From the NCBI RefSeq assembly GCF_000022905.1, contig NC_012590.1, positions 1,736,001-1,800,000 on the forward strand: a stretch of DNA of 64,000 nt, in the 5' to 3' direction. The notes beneath the pieces were generated by a model that worked only from the letters and a program-made list of their open reading frames with translations, did no database searches and had not been told where the DNA came from. The stretch's first letter is position 1; the number at the start of each line of letters is the position of its first letter. This document shows positions 22,180-32,100 of the stretch, piece by piece. Both the position numbers and the translations under genes were made by a program. This stretch comes from Corynebacterium aurimucosum ATCC 700975 (GTDB lineage: Bacteria > Actinomycetota > Actinomycetes > Mycobacteriales > Mycobacteriaceae).

Positions 22180-24279
22180 TTAGCCGTTGACCAGTGCTTG
22201 GGTCACATTCCGGACCAGGGTGGCACGGGGGACGTCGCCAAGCGGCACGGCGTGAAGCACCATCGTGGCACCCGGTGTCGTGGTGGATAGCCACTCGCAC
22301 TCCGGAAGCAGCGCCAGCACGTGGCCCAGGGTACCTGGGTAGTCATCGATTCGAACCTCGAAGACTCCCCTGGTCCACATCGCAGTCGCGGGCCCTGGTA
22401 CAAAATCTGGCAGCACCGTGTAGGTTCCGGATTTATAGGACTGCACGAGGCGTTCCTCCACCGTTGCGAGATCAATGGCGCCGTGGAGGGCGCGGATATC
22501 GAATTCGCCGGCATAGCCCTCCTCGGTGCGCACGAGGCGCGAGGATAGGATGTTCCAGCCCAACGCGGCGATGAGCGCCAGCGCGCGCACTGCCTCCCGC
22601 TGGTAGCTGCCGCGCCACAGGACGGTAAAGCTGTCATCCTCGGGATTGTGGCGCAATCCGATGTCGCGGTCGGCGGCAACCAGAGGACGAACTGGGCGAA
22701 GTGCTTCCAGTTGTGCGAAAGCGCGGCCACTGACCGTTTCGATTCCTTGCTCCAGCCTGTGGTTCCACACGCCTGGACCAGTGGACTCGGCATCGGTACG
22801 GGCGAGTACCACGAGGAGCGCCAGGGTCAGGTAGTCATAACGCACGGCTTCGAGGAGCTCGTCACGGGCCTCATCGGATAAGGGGTCCGTGCGGGAGACG
22901 ATGCGCGCTAGAGTGGTGTGCTCTGCGACCACGGTTTGCACGCGGGAGCGATCCGCCAGGTCGAGACCGAGCTTGGCCGCGGCACGCGCCACTATCTCCG
23001 CCCCTACTAGCTCGTGCGGGCGGCCATAGCCTTTCCCGATATCGTGGTAGAGCCCCACCAAGAGCAGCAGATCGGGCCGGGCTACGGAGGTGCGGGCTTC
23101 TGCGCAGCGCGCGACGGTAAGGATGGAGTGGTAATCCACGGTGTGAGCGTGCGTGCGCTCGCGCGGCAGCAATCCTCGAATGTGCTCCCACTCTGGGACG
23201 ATTCGCTCCCACAGGCCATGGGCGTCCATCTCTTGGATAAGGCGCGGGGTATTGAGAGGTGAGGACAACAGGCTGAAGAAGGCATCCGTCGCTCCCGCGG
23301 GCCAACGTTGAGGCAATTCTGGTAGCTCGCGTAGCTGTTCCCAGACGTGGGGCGGCACGCTTCTACCCGAGCGTGCTGCTGCGGCGGCGACGCGCAAAAG
23401 CAGCCACGGCTCATCCAAGTCGGCGGTGCGTGCGAGGCGGATCTCGCCCCCGGCATCGACCACCCCGATATCGAGGGGTTTGCGTGTGCGGTTGTGGCTG
23501 CGTTTGGATACGACTCCCCGGGCAGTTGCCAATGCCCTCTCCACGGCTTTGTCTACCGCGGTAGCAGCGGTGACGACGGCCGCTGACAGGTCATAACGGT
23601 CAGCAAAGCCCAGTTCATGTGCGATCTCCGCGGCGAACTCTGGGTCGAGGACGTCGCGGTGGCGGCGGGCGGTGACATGGAGGAGCGTGCGGACGTCGAG
23701 AAGCAGCGCTTGTTCCTTCTCGAGCGCTGGGGCGTCGGCGAGGTTTCCTAAGGCGAGGGCCCGGAGGAATTGGATATCGCGCAGACCGCCGCGCCCATTC
23801 TTGATGTCCGGGTGGGTCATCGTGGCCAAGGTGCCGGAGCGACGCCAGCGCGCAATGGCGAGGTCGACGAAAGCATCAAAGTTGCTCTGCAGCAGGCGGC
23901 GCCACGAGGCATAGACCTGGGCGCGGGTGGAATCCACCAGCTGTTTATCTCCGGCAACGAAAGCCAGGTCCAGCTGCGCGAAACCGGCGGCGGGATCGGA
24001 ACCGGCGATAGCGCCGAATTCGCGCGGGGTGCGCACCGCATAATCGAGCCGATACTTGGCGTCCCAAATCGGATACCAGACCCCGGAAACGACGTCCTCG
24101 GGTAGCTCCGTGTCATCAGGGTGAAGGAGGATGAGGTCGAGATCCGAAAAAGGAGTCATCGCCCGGCGGGCAAAAGATCCCGTGGCGGCAAGGGCGCAGC
24201 CAGGCGGAAGCTGCAAGGACTGCGTGAGGCGCATCGCCGAGGCATAGGCGTCCTCACGCAGTTGAGCGGCCGTAGACAC
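22180..24279 (-). CDS. glnD: PII uridylyl/adenylyltransferase GlnD
   Basis: GlnD modifies and demodifies the PII protein GlnK according to nitrogen supply. In corynebacteria the modification is adenylylation. The 699-residue protein has the nucleotidyltransferase motif ATGSFARRAMTPFSDLD near residues 30-48, an HD hydrolase domain with LYHDIGKGYGRPHELVG around residue 410, and C-terminal ACT-like regulatory sequence (VRIDDYPGTLGHVLALL). It is shorter than the roughly 890 residues of E. coli GlnD, as in other corynebacteria. It begins with GTG at 24279, just after the glnK stop, so the two are coupled. Confidence 0.93.
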   Translation of the reverse strand: MSTAAQLREDAYASAMRLTQSLQLPPGCALAATGSFARRAMTPFSDLDLILLHPDDTELPEDVVSGVWYPIWDAKYRLDYAVRTPREFGAIAGSDPAAGFAQLDLAFVAGDKQLVDSTRAQVYASWRRLLQSNFDAFVDLAIARWRRSGTLATMTHPDIKNGRGGLRDIQFLRALALGNLADAPALEKEQALLLDVRTLLHVTARRHRDVLDPEFAAEIAHELGFADRYDLSAAVVTAATAVDKAVERALATARGVVSKRSHNRTRKPLDIGVVDAGGEIRLARTADLDEPWLLLRVAAAAARSGRSVPPHVWEQLRELPELPQRWPAGATDAFFSLLSSPLNTPRLIQEMDAHGLWERIVPEWEHIRGLLPRERTHAHTVDYHSILTVARCAEARTSVARPDLLLLVGLYHDIGKGYGRPHELVGAEIVARAAAKLGLDLADRSRVQTVVAEHTTLARIVSRTDPLSDEARDELLEAVRYDYLTLALLVVLARTDAESTGPGVWNHRLEQGIETVSGRAFAQLEALRPVRPLVAADRDIGLRHNPEDDSFTVLWRGSYQREAVRALALIAALGWNILSSRLVRTEEGYAGEFDIRALHGAIDLATVEERLVQSYKSGTYTVLPDFVPGPATAMWTRGVFEVRIDDYPGTLGHVLALLPECEWLSTTTPGATMVLHAVPLGDVPRATLVRNVTQALVNG

Positions 24280-24282
24280 GTG

Positions 24283-24624
<342 letters not shown>

Positions 24625-25739
24625 TTACTCCTTAGCTCCGGCGGTGTCGACCCGCGGCTGGACGGTTGGTGCAGGACTAATCCTAGCGTCGTGGGTGTGG
24701 CGACGGTGCGACGCCACGGATTCGCGGAAATCATAGGCGGTCTCGCGGTGCTCACCCAGGTCGATCCCCTTCGCTTCATCTTTGATTCGCCAGCCCATGG
24801 TGGCGCGGATGAGGAGCGCCGCAAGAAGTGTGACCAGCCCCGACACCAGCATCGCCACAACCGCAATCAGCGTTTGAACGACGAGCAGCTTAAGTCCTTC
24901 AGAAAAGTGACCGGTGAGGATGCCGTTATCCGTAGCAAAGAAGGCTAGGCCAATCGTGCCCCACAGTCCTGCGCACAGGTGCACGCCGACGACGTCCAAG
25001 GAATCATCGAAGCCCCAGCGGTACTTCAGGCTGATGCACAGGCAGGCGATAATCCCACCGAGGAAGCCGAGGGCGATGGAACCGAGCGGGCTGAGCGCTC
25101 CTGCAGCCGGGGTGATGGCCACGAGGCCTGCGATAGCGCCCGATGCAGCGCCGAGTGAAGTGGCGGCACGGTCACGGATTCGCTCCACCAACATCCAGCC
25201 GAGCATCGCGGCTGCGGCCGCAACGGTGGTGTTCAACCACGCCACACCTGCAAGGCCATCCGCGGCGAAGGCGGAACCGCCATTGAAACCGAACCAGCCA
25301 AACCACAGCAGCGCGGCACCGAGCATCACCATCGGGAGGTTGTGCGGCCTATCGACGTGCTTCGGAAAACCCGCGCGTGGGCCCACGACGATGGCCAGAA
25401 CTAAGGCAGCTGCGCCAGCGGAAATGTGCACGACGGTACCGCCGGCGAAGTCGATGGGAGCAATGAGGGCCTCACCGTTTGATACACCGAAGAGCCACGC
25501 CGCGAGGGAGTGTGGGGCGTGGGAGAGCACTCCCCCGCCCCACACCATGTGGGCGAGCGGGAAGTAGGCGAAGGTCACCCAGATACCCGCGAAGGTTAAC
25601 CAGGCCGAGAACTTCACACGGCCGGCGATGGCACCGGAGATAATAGCCGTCGAAATAATGGCGAAGGTGGCTTGGAAGCCGATATCGATGACGTTGGGAT
25701 AACCAGCACTGTCCTCACCGCTTTCCTCAAGCTTTGCCC
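24625..25739 (-). pseudogene. amtB: Ammonium transporter gene truncated at its 5' end
   Basis: From about NVIDIGFQATFAII to the C-terminus this frame is a clear Amt ammonium transporter. It has the gate phenylalanine in GFQATFAI, FAGGTVVHISAG (first pore histidine), GWFGFNGGSAF and VVGVHLCAGLWG (second pore histidine). The first two membrane segments, roughly 85-100 residues, are missing. Upstream the Amt frame runs straight into mrpG, whose TAG stop is at 25740-25742. The only way to extend it is a GTG at 25911 that reads mrpG out of frame and gives nonsense. No ATG with a ribosome-binding site opens the Amt part. The remaining 371 codons have no stop or frameshift, so the loss looks recent. 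Confidence 0.85.
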
Positions 25740-26108
25740 CTAGATTTCCTCCTCGGAAGCTTCCACAGTCTGCGCTTGCTGGCGCATACGTTTGGCGTAC
25801 TTCACATCCGTGACGGTCACGCCGTAAATGGAACGGCCCATGTAAAAAGAGCCCACCGAACCGATGATCCACACGCCGAAACAAGCAATGAGGACACGGA
25901 CCAGCGACCACAGCGAGAACCCGTTCTCGGCAAAGTCAACGACCAGCTTCGCCACGAGCAGAAGAGGAACGGCCAACCCGACCGTCGGCCCCAGCAGGTT
26001 GACTCGGGTCAGAGCATCGGGCGCGCGCCACAAAGCGATGGCCGTCGCGATAACCAGGAGCGTGGCCACAACCAGCAAAACCGAAGCAATAATCTCCGCG
26101 ATAGTCAT
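25740..26108 (-). CDS. mrpG: Na+/H+ antiporter subunit MrpG
   Basis: MrpG is a small subunit of the Mrp multisubunit Na+/H+ antiporter. The 122-residue protein has three hydrophobic segments: MTIAEIIASVLLVVATLLVI, LLGPTVGLAVPLLLVAKL and VRVLIACFGVWIIGSVGSFY. The family segment FYMGRSIYGVT follows. I start it at the ATG at 26108, since the longer frame adds a basic out-of-frame reading of mrpF. The end EASEEEI looks like a natural C-terminus, so the junction with amt did not remove mrpG sequence that I can see. Confidence 0.93.
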   Translation of the reverse strand: MTIAEIIASVLLVVATLLVIATAIALWRAPDALTRVNLLGPTVGLAVPLLLVAKLVVDFAENGFSLWSLVRVLIACFGVWIIGSVGSFYMGRSIYGVTVTDVKYAKRMRQQAQTVEASEEEI

Positions 26109-26112
26109 GGTT

Positions 26113-26403
26113 TTACCTCCTGCCCTTCGAGATGATGCGGGCCATCGACAACGTCGGCAGCACGCCCGCCGCGATGCCAGCGAGCATCGCGATGTCATAG
26201 ACGATGGACGCGTGATTGGTCATGGCCCACGCAAAGTACATGCACATCATGCCGTAGAAGACCATGTCACTCATCACGGTGCGGGTGAGCTCATCGCGAG
26301 ACCGCAACGCCAGCACCAACGCCGAGCACACCGATGCACCAATGAGGAACACACAGACAAAAACAACCCATTGAAAGGCGCTCATCGAGGAAAAATCAAT
26401 CAC
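26113..26403 (-). CDS. mrpF: Na+/H+ antiporter subunit MrpF
   Basis: The 96-residue protein is predicted to have three membrane segments and is a core small subunit of the Mrp antiporter. The segment VLALRSRDELTRTVMSDMVFYG corresponds to the conserved DR-x-D loop in MrpF families, and it ends LPTLSMARIISKGRR. The ATG overlaps the mrpE stop by 4 bp and the stop is 4 bp before mrpG. Confidence 0.92.
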   Translation of the reverse strand: MIDFSSMSAFQWVVFVCVFLIGASVCSALVLALRSRDELTRTVMSDMVFYGMMCMYFAWAMTNHASIVYDIAMLAGIAAGVLPTLSMARIISKGRR

Positions 26404-26954
26404 TTCTTATCATCCTTTCGGGCGTCCTTGCCCGGCACGACCTGACGCAGCGGCCACACGGAATACTTCTCCACGTCGTTCGCTGCCAACGGGGTATCGT
26501 CCGCCTTCGCGATATCGGGGGCGCGCATATGACGTCCCAGCGTATCCAGCGGATACTCGTAGAACGTCGGGGCGAGCTCCTCCGTCGGGCCCTGGCCAGG
26601 CACGCCATAGTCAATGCCCTTCACTCGTGGCGCGAGGCGCTCCTCCATGTCCGCGAGGTCCACCATGACGCTGGACGGGTCATCCCCCATCACGGCTTGG
26701 ACCAGCACGATGCGCGGAAGGCCTTCGGCAACCGGCTCGCGCAAGCCCAACGACAAGGTGCCCGGCGTTGCTGTAATGGACGAGGTGAACCAGAAGATCT
26801 CCCAGGCGCTCGTCACACGCAAGGGGTACCGAAGCACCACGGGGCGGTAATTGTTCTGCGGCTTGAAGGATTCCATTGCGAGCGAAAAGCCCGCGACGAA
26901 GATCTCCTTAATGAGCCACAGCGCGTAGACAACTGCATGCACAGCACTCTTCAT
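26400..26954 (-). CDS. mrpE: Na+/H+ antiporter subunit MrpE
   Basis: The 184-residue protein has an N-terminal hydrophobic segment (AVVYALWLIKEIFVAGFSLA) followed by the MrpE core YRPVVLRYPLRVTSAWEIFWF and SITATPGTLSLGL, whose T-P-G-T motif is characteristic. The C-terminal 60 residues are charged and probably cytoplasmic. It starts directly after the mrpD stop with no spacing. Confidence 0.93.
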   Translation of the reverse strand: MKSAVHAVVYALWLIKEIFVAGFSLAMESFKPQNNYRPVVLRYPLRVTSAWEIFWFTSSITATPGTLSLGLREPVAEGLPRIVLVQAVMGDDPSSVMVDLADMEERLAPRVKGIDYGVPGQGPTEELAPTFYEYPLDTLGRHMRAPDIAKADDTPLAANDVEKYSVWPLRQVVPGKDARKDDKK

Positions 26955-28496
26955 TTAACGGCCCTCCTGAAGGGAGTCGATGTCGGGTAGGGCTACGGGG
27001 TCGTCGCCAAGCACTGCGTGTGCATAAGCTTCCGTATCCAACAAGTCCGCTGAGGCTTCCATGGTGAGACTGATGACTGGTCCGGAGAGGATGAACATGG
27101 TCAGCGAGCCCAAGATGAGGGCCGCCGAGGGAGCCATCAACTTCTTGCGGATCACCAGCTCATCGGGCACCTTCTCCTTGGGCAAATCCTTGCCCCAGAA
27201 GACGCGACGCCACACGCGCAGCATAGCCAGGAACGCCGCGAAGGAGGCGATGATAATCACCGCGATGACCGTCCACGCCCATGCCCCGCCGGTTCGGGCG
27301 ACCTCCGCGACGATGAGCACCTTGCCCCACATGCCGGAGAAGGGCGGGAAGCCCACGACGGAGAAGGCACCGGCGGCGAAGATCCACGCGATGATGGGAT
27401 CGCGGCGCGCCAGGCCGGAAAGCTTATTAAGCCTGCCCGTGCCGTACGTCTCCTCGATGGCACCGGAGGCCAGGATGAGGGAGCCCACCGTGAGCATGTG
27501 GTGAATCGTGTAGAGAATGCCGGCGGCCAACGCGCGCTGCGCATCATGGGTGGTGAAGGCCATCATCACGAGGATGAAGGGCATACCGTTGAGCATTTGG
27601 TAGCCCAGCACACGGCGGATGGAGTTCTCAGCCAAGCCGCCGAAAGCGCCCACCACCATGGAGATGATCATGATAACGATGATGAGTGTCCCCCAGCGCT
27701 GGTCCATATCGAAAAGCTGGACCCACAGGCGGTAGAGCATGTACACCGCAACCTTGGTGTGCAGACCGGAGAACAGGCCCATGACGGCGGCCGAAGTACC
27801 AGGGTAGGTACGCGGCAGCCAGGACTGCACGGGGAATACGCCGGCCTTCGCGGCGATGGCGATAACGATGATGCCGGACGCCACCGTCACCGGACCGTTG
27901 CCGGCGGCAGCACCCGTGAGCGCAGCCAAGTTGACCACCCCGGCCACCGAGTAGATATAGCCCACGCCAACCACAAGCAGCGTGGAGGCAAACAGATTGA
28001 CCAACACGAAAGCGCGGCCGGCCGCCAAGCGCGACCACGTGCCCGACATCGTGATGAGGCCATAGGACGGCAAGAGCATGACCTCAATGAACACGAAGAA
28101 GTTAAAGAGGTCAGCGGTCAGCAGGGCGCCGCACACGCCGGTGATCAGGATAAGGGTCAGCGACGGGTAATAGCGCGACTTGGTCTCACCGCCAACGATG
28201 GCGAACCAGTTAGCGCCGAAGGCCACGATCATCGTCGTGATGAGCATGAGAGCCGAGAAGGTATCGGCCGCAAAGGCAATACCCGCGTTGCCCACGTAAT
28301 TACCCACGCTGTGCGCCACAACGCCGTTATTCATGGTGTAGAGCAGCAGCGCAAAGGAGGCGAAGATACCCACGCCCGGAACGATGAGCATGATGGCATC
28401 GCGCACACGATGCCACGGCGCGAGCAGTGCGAGCGCCGCCGAAACGAGGGGAACCGCTGGGAAGAGCGGGAGGAGGGCACTTACGGTGTCATACAT
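26955..28496 (-). CDS. mrpD: Na+/H+ antiporter subunit MrpD
   Basis: MrpD is a large proton-translocating subunit homologous to NuoM/NuoN of complex I. The 513-residue polytopic protein shows the conserved loop FIEVMLLPSYGLI with its membrane glutamate, AKAGVFPVQSWLPRTYPG with the key lysine, and GLFSGLHTKVAVYMLYR. It lies directly after mrpC and before mrpE with no gaps. Confidence 0.95.
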   Translation of the reverse strand: MYDTVSALLPLFPAVPLVSAALALLAPWHRVRDAIMLIVPGVGIFASFALLLYTMNNGVVAHSVGNYVGNAGIAFAADTFSALMLITTMIVAFGANWFAIVGGETKSRYYPSLTLILITGVCGALLTADLFNFFVFIEVMLLPSYGLITMSGTWSRLAAGRAFVLVNLFASTLLVVGVGYIYSVAGVVNLAALTGAAAGNGPVTVASGIIVIAIAAKAGVFPVQSWLPRTYPGTSAAVMGLFSGLHTKVAVYMLYRLWVQLFDMDQRWGTLIIVIMIISMVVGAFGGLAENSIRRVLGYQMLNGMPFILVMMAFTTHDAQRALAAGILYTIHHMLTVGSLILASGAIEETYGTGRLNKLSGLARRDPIIAWIFAAGAFSVVGFPPFSGMWGKVLIVAEVARTGGAWAWTVIAVIIIASFAAFLAMLRVWRRVFWGKDLPKEKVPDELVIRKKLMAPSAALILGSLTMFILSGPVISLTMEASADLLDTEAYAHAVLGDDPVALPDIDSLQEGR

Positions 28497-28934
28497 CTAG
28501 TTGTCCTCCTCTTGTTCAAGTTCTTTCAATCTGTCCATCTTGTTCGCTGAGCGCTCCAGAATCTCCCTGTTCTGGGTGTCTCGTCCCAGCGTGGAGAAGG
28601 CGTGGTCAATAGTGTTGTCATCCACGGGTTCAACAACATCCGTGTCATCGTTGGCACCCATCGCCGCCATGGTCAGCAGGATGGTCGAGGTAGCCATGGA
28701 AATCACCACGGCGGTCAGAACGAAGGCCTGCGGCAAGGGGTCAGCCATCTGGTCCATGCCCACCTGCGATGGGAAGGACTCACCGCGGTAGGAGTACACG
28801 CCGGTGGCCAAGAGCATGAGGTTTGCGCCATGTCCAAAGGCCATCATGCCCAGCACGATGTGCACGAGGCCGCGCTGCTGGATGAGGTAGACGGCGCTAC
28901 CAATGAGCAATGCAATGGTCAGTGCGAGGATCAT
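28497..28934 (-). CDS. mrpC: Na+/H+ antiporter subunit MrpC
   Basis: MrpC resembles NuoK of complex I. The 145-residue protein has three hydrophobic segments, with VLGMMAFGHGANLMLLATG matching the NuoK/MrpC core and PLPQAFVLTAVVISMA the last segment. A charged tail of about 45 residues is longer than in many homologues. Its start overlaps the mrpA stop by 4 bp. Confidence 0.94.
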   Translation of the reverse strand: MILALTIALLIGSAVYLIQQRGLVHIVLGMMAFGHGANLMLLATGVYSYRGESFPSQVGMDQMADPLPQAFVLTAVVISMATSTILLTMAAMGANDDTDVVEPVDDNTIDHAFSTLGRDTQNREILERSANKMDRLKELEQEEDN

Positions 28935-31912
28935 GAGTTCTTCTCCTCTTGAGCCGAAGTGTGGTGGGGCGAAGACGCGCGGTGTCGTGCCTCGGATTCA
29001 TTGAGCAATGCCAGCGGATCCGAGGAGGGGTTGATCGATTCGGGGTACGGGTCATCGACATCCTCCAGCACCACGCGCGGGGTGTTTGGCAGCGCGGAAT
29101 CATCATCGTGGACCCATGGCAAGAAGTCCCGCTCGGTACCCGGGCGCAAGTAGCCGCCCAAAGCATTTATGGCCATGGTGAGCATGCCCAACACCGCGAG
29201 GTAGATGCCCAAGTCGAAGATGAGCGACGTCGTCCAGTGCTGCCCCAGGGCGTGGCCATGGATGGCCGTCAGGAAACCGCCAGAGCTATGCGACGTCGGG
29301 ATGTAGCCAATGAAGCCAGCCACCAGCGCCACGATGATGCCCACGCCGGTGAGGTGAATCGGAGTCATGCGCCCGAAGACAATCTCATCGGTACCGCGCG
29401 ACAGATAGGTCAGGCCGATAGCCGCACCCATGATGAGCGCCGCCGGGAAGCCGCCGCCGGAAGCCTGGTGGCCGCGGTAGAAGACGATGAAGGACATGAC
29501 CACCAGGATCGGGATGGCCACAGCAATACCCTTGCGCAGCGGCACCGAGTTGAGCTGTGATTGGCCAAACGGCGCTGGGCGCGTACCGGAGGTAAACGGG
29601 AAACGCGGCAGCGTCGAGGTGACCGCAGCGATAACCACGGCGGCCATGCCCAGCACTGACAGCTCGCCCAGGGTATCGAGTGCACGGAACTCCACGATGA
29701 TGGTGGCCACCACGTTGTCGCCACCAGTAATATCCGGTGCGTTGTTGAGGTACCACATGGCCAGATCCGAGCGCTCGTGACGGCCCATCAGCGCCCACAC
29801 GCCCAGGAATGCGGTAAGCCCAGCGAGCACGGCTACGACGATGGAGCCCACCTTGCGGTTGTTGTTTTGTACTGGGTGGAACTTCTCCGGCAGGTAGCGC
29901 AGGACCATCATCATGACGATGACGGACAGCGCCTCCACCGTGAACTGGGTCAGGGCCACGTCGGGTGCGCCGAGAAGGAACATCTGCAAAGTCACGCCGG
30001 TTCCCGCGGTACCAATCATCACCGCACCTGTGAGGCGGTTGCGTGTACGCACCAAACCAAACATGGACAGCGCCACGATGCCCAGCGGCAGCAGGTCCCA
30101 CGGATTATCAAGGCCGTCCACGCGTGGGTTGAGAGCCACACCGTCGACACCCGTGGACACCAGCGTGGAGCCCGCAAGGATGATGACGAGGAGGACGATC
30201 GGCAGGATCAACTTCGACGGGTTGTGGGTATCGGACATGCGGCCAACGAAACGGCCGAAGGCTGCGCACACATCCTGGATCCACTTCAGGATTTGGTTAC
30301 CGGTGCGCGGCAGGAGCTGGCGCTCCTCCATCGCGGTCCACAGCGGCCCGCGGAAGAACAACGCAACGATGCCAGCGATCAGCACCACCACAGAAATGAG
30401 CAGCGGAACGTTCAGGCCGTGCCACAGCGCGAGGTGGGAATGGCCCTCCATGCCGATAGCCGCCACGATATTATCGAGCGGCTTATCGAGCGCTCCCATG
30501 ACGAAGATGATCGGCACCGACATCACACCGGGCAGCGCTGCGGGCAGCCACAACCGCACCGGTGCCTCATGAACATGCGACATGTTGCGCGGGCCATCGA
30601 AGAAGGCACCGAAGATGATCTTGGCGGAGTAAGTAAAAGTAAAGAACGCACCCACACCGGCGACGATGAGCAGCAGCGCCTGGCCGGTTGAACCGATTGG
30701 TGCCTCCTCGAAGGCGGTGAGCATTCCTTCCTTCGATACGAAGCCAAACAGCGGCGGGACCGCTGCCATGGAGGCAGCACCAATGAGCATGGAGCCAAAG
30801 GTCCACGGCATCTTGTTCCACAGCACACCAAGGCGGCGGATATCGCGGGAACCAGCCTCGTGGTCGATGACGCCAATGAGCATGAAGATGGAAGACTTAA
30901 ACAGTGCGTGCGCCAGTGTGTGGACGAGGGCCGCTGCGATGGCGAAGGGGGTGCCAACACCAATCGTGGCCACAATCCATCCCAGGTGGGACACGGTGGA
31001 GTACGCGGTCAGCTTCTTCAGGTCCGTCTTCTGAACGGCGAAGACCGCCGACATCACGGCGGTACCCATACCGGCGACGATGAGCAGCCAATTCCACGCA
31101 GCAACATCATGGAAGATGGTGGAGAAACGAATCAACAGGTAAACGCCGGCCTTCACCACGGCCGCTGCGTGCAGGAAGGCCGAGACCGGCGTGGCGGCCG
31201 CCATGGCCTCCGGCAGCCAGAAGTGGAAGGGGAACTGCGCGGACTTGGTAAACGCCGAGACCGCAATGAGAATGGCAACCCCGGCGGTCAGGCCCGTGCG
31301 CTCGGCCCACACGTCGGAGGCGAGGATGCCCTCGAGGCTCGTGGTCCCCGCAGCCGTTGCGGCAATCGCCACGCCGGACAGCAAGGTGAGGCCGCCGATG
31401 AAGGTCAGGATCAACGTGCGCTGCGAACCGGCCTCGCCGGACTTACCGCTGCGTGCGATGAGCATGAAGGACGCCAGCGATACCAGCTCCCACGCCAGGA
31501 AGAGCACCACGACATCGTTAGCCAGCACCAGCAGGAGAATCGACAGCGTAAACGCTGTCATCAGCACATAGAAACTGACGTTTCCTTTACCTTTGGGCAG
31601 GTAGGCCGCAGAGTAGGTGAACACCACTGCGCCGATGACGAGAGCCAGCATGGCAAAGAAGATGCCCAGCGCATCGCCCCGGAAGGCGAGATTAACGTCG
31701 ACGCCTGGAGCGATGACATCGCGCACCCACGTCACGGAATAGGACAGTTCTTCGCCACGGGCCAGTGCCGGAAATTCTTTAGCCAACAGTGCCGCGGCGA
31801 CAATAAAAATGCCGGCTAGGGGGTAGCCGGCTGCGCGATCAGCAACCTTGACGGCTACTGGTGCTAGCGCCACTGCGACAGCTGCGAGGAGGACGACATA
31901 CAAGAGTGTCAC
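28931..31912 (-). CDS. mrpA: Na+/H+ antiporter subunit MrpA, fused A-B type
   Basis: The 993-residue polytopic protein contains a NuoL-like antiporter core (FLAWELVSLASFMLI, TKSAQFPFHFWLPEAM, VSAFLHAAAVVKAGVYL, LVHTLAHALFKSSIFMLIG) and a C-terminal extension with MrpB-like sequence (ALDTLGELSVLGMAAVVIAA, GVGIIVALVAGFIGY). No separate mrpB is present, which fits the fused form known in corynebacteria. The start is a GTG at 31912. The set A, C, D, E, F, G is complete, so the antiporter should assemble and support Na+ tolerance and alkaline pH homeostasis. The operon lies between ftsY and the amt remnant. Confidence 0.95.
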   Translation of the reverse strand: MTLLYVVLLAAVAVALAPVAVKVADRAAGYPLAGIFIVAAALLAKEFPALARGEELSYSVTWVRDVIAPGVDVNLAFRGDALGIFFAMLALVIGAVVFTYSAAYLPKGKGNVSFYVLMTAFTLSILLLVLANDVVVLFLAWELVSLASFMLIARSGKSGEAGSQRTLILTFIGGLTLLSGVAIAATAAGTTSLEGILASDVWAERTGLTAGVAILIAVSAFTKSAQFPFHFWLPEAMAAATPVSAFLHAAAVVKAGVYLLIRFSTIFHDVAAWNWLLIVAGMGTAVMSAVFAVQKTDLKKLTAYSTVSHLGWIVATIGVGTPFAIAAALVHTLAHALFKSSIFMLIGVIDHEAGSRDIRRLGVLWNKMPWTFGSMLIGAASMAAVPPLFGFVSKEGMLTAFEEAPIGSTGQALLLIVAGVGAFFTFTYSAKIIFGAFFDGPRNMSHVHEAPVRLWLPAALPGVMSVPIIFVMGALDKPLDNIVAAIGMEGHSHLALWHGLNVPLLISVVVLIAGIVALFFRGPLWTAMEERQLLPRTGNQILKWIQDVCAAFGRFVGRMSDTHNPSKLILPIVLLVIILAGSTLVSTGVDGVALNPRVDGLDNPWDLLPLGIVALSMFGLVRTRNRLTGAVMIGTAGTGVTLQMFLLGAPDVALTQFTVEALSVIVMMMVLRYLPEKFHPVQNNNRKVGSIVVAVLAGLTAFLGVWALMGRHERSDLAMWYLNNAPDITGGDNVVATIIVEFRALDTLGELSVLGMAAVVIAAVTSTLPRFPFTSGTRPAPFGQSQLNSVPLRKGIAVAIPILVVMSFIVFYRGHQASGGGFPAALIMGAAIGLTYLSRGTDEIVFGRMTPIHLTGVGIIVALVAGFIGYIPTSHSSGGFLTAIHGHALGQHWTTSLIFDLGIYLAVLGMLTMAINALGGYLRPGTERDFLPWVHDDDSALPNTPRVVLEDVDDPYPESINPSSDPLALLNESEARHRASSPHHTSAQEEKNS

Positions 31913-32030
31913 GAAAGAGTAGCCTCACGAACCGTTGTTAGGGCTGTTTAATCAGCCTCACATAGACAGGACTGTCCTAGACTACCATTGTGACCTCCCC
32001 CAAAGCACATCTTTAATGGGACGAAGACGA
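31913..32030 (-). promoter_or_regulatory. Upstream region of the mrp operon
   Basis: The gap between mrpA and the ftsY terminator carries an 11-bp palindrome AGGACTGTCCT (31968-31978) and two direct copies of AGCCTCAC (31921-31928 and 31954-31961). The mrp promoter must lie here. I could not assign hexamers with confidence. The palindrome is a candidate operator. Confidence 0.35.
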
Positions 32031-32034
32031 CGAA

Positions 32035-32056
32035 AGCGCCCCGCAAAGGAGGCGCT
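32035..32056 (-). terminator. Probable terminator of ftsY
   Basis: AGCGCC (32035-32040) and GGCGCT (32051-32056) form a short GC-rich stem 45 bp beyond the ftsY stop. On the minus strand it is followed by TTTCGTCGTC. It separates the smc-ftsY unit from the mrp operon. Confidence 0.5.
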
Positions 32057-32100
32057 GCGTCTCGAAAGAACTTAGGTCTAGCCCAGAGATCTATAAGGTC

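Noticed and set aside
24625..25911. A 428-residue Amt protein started at GTG 25911
   Set aside because: The first 57 codons are mrpG read in another frame and do not resemble any Amt N-terminus. I treat the gene as truncated.
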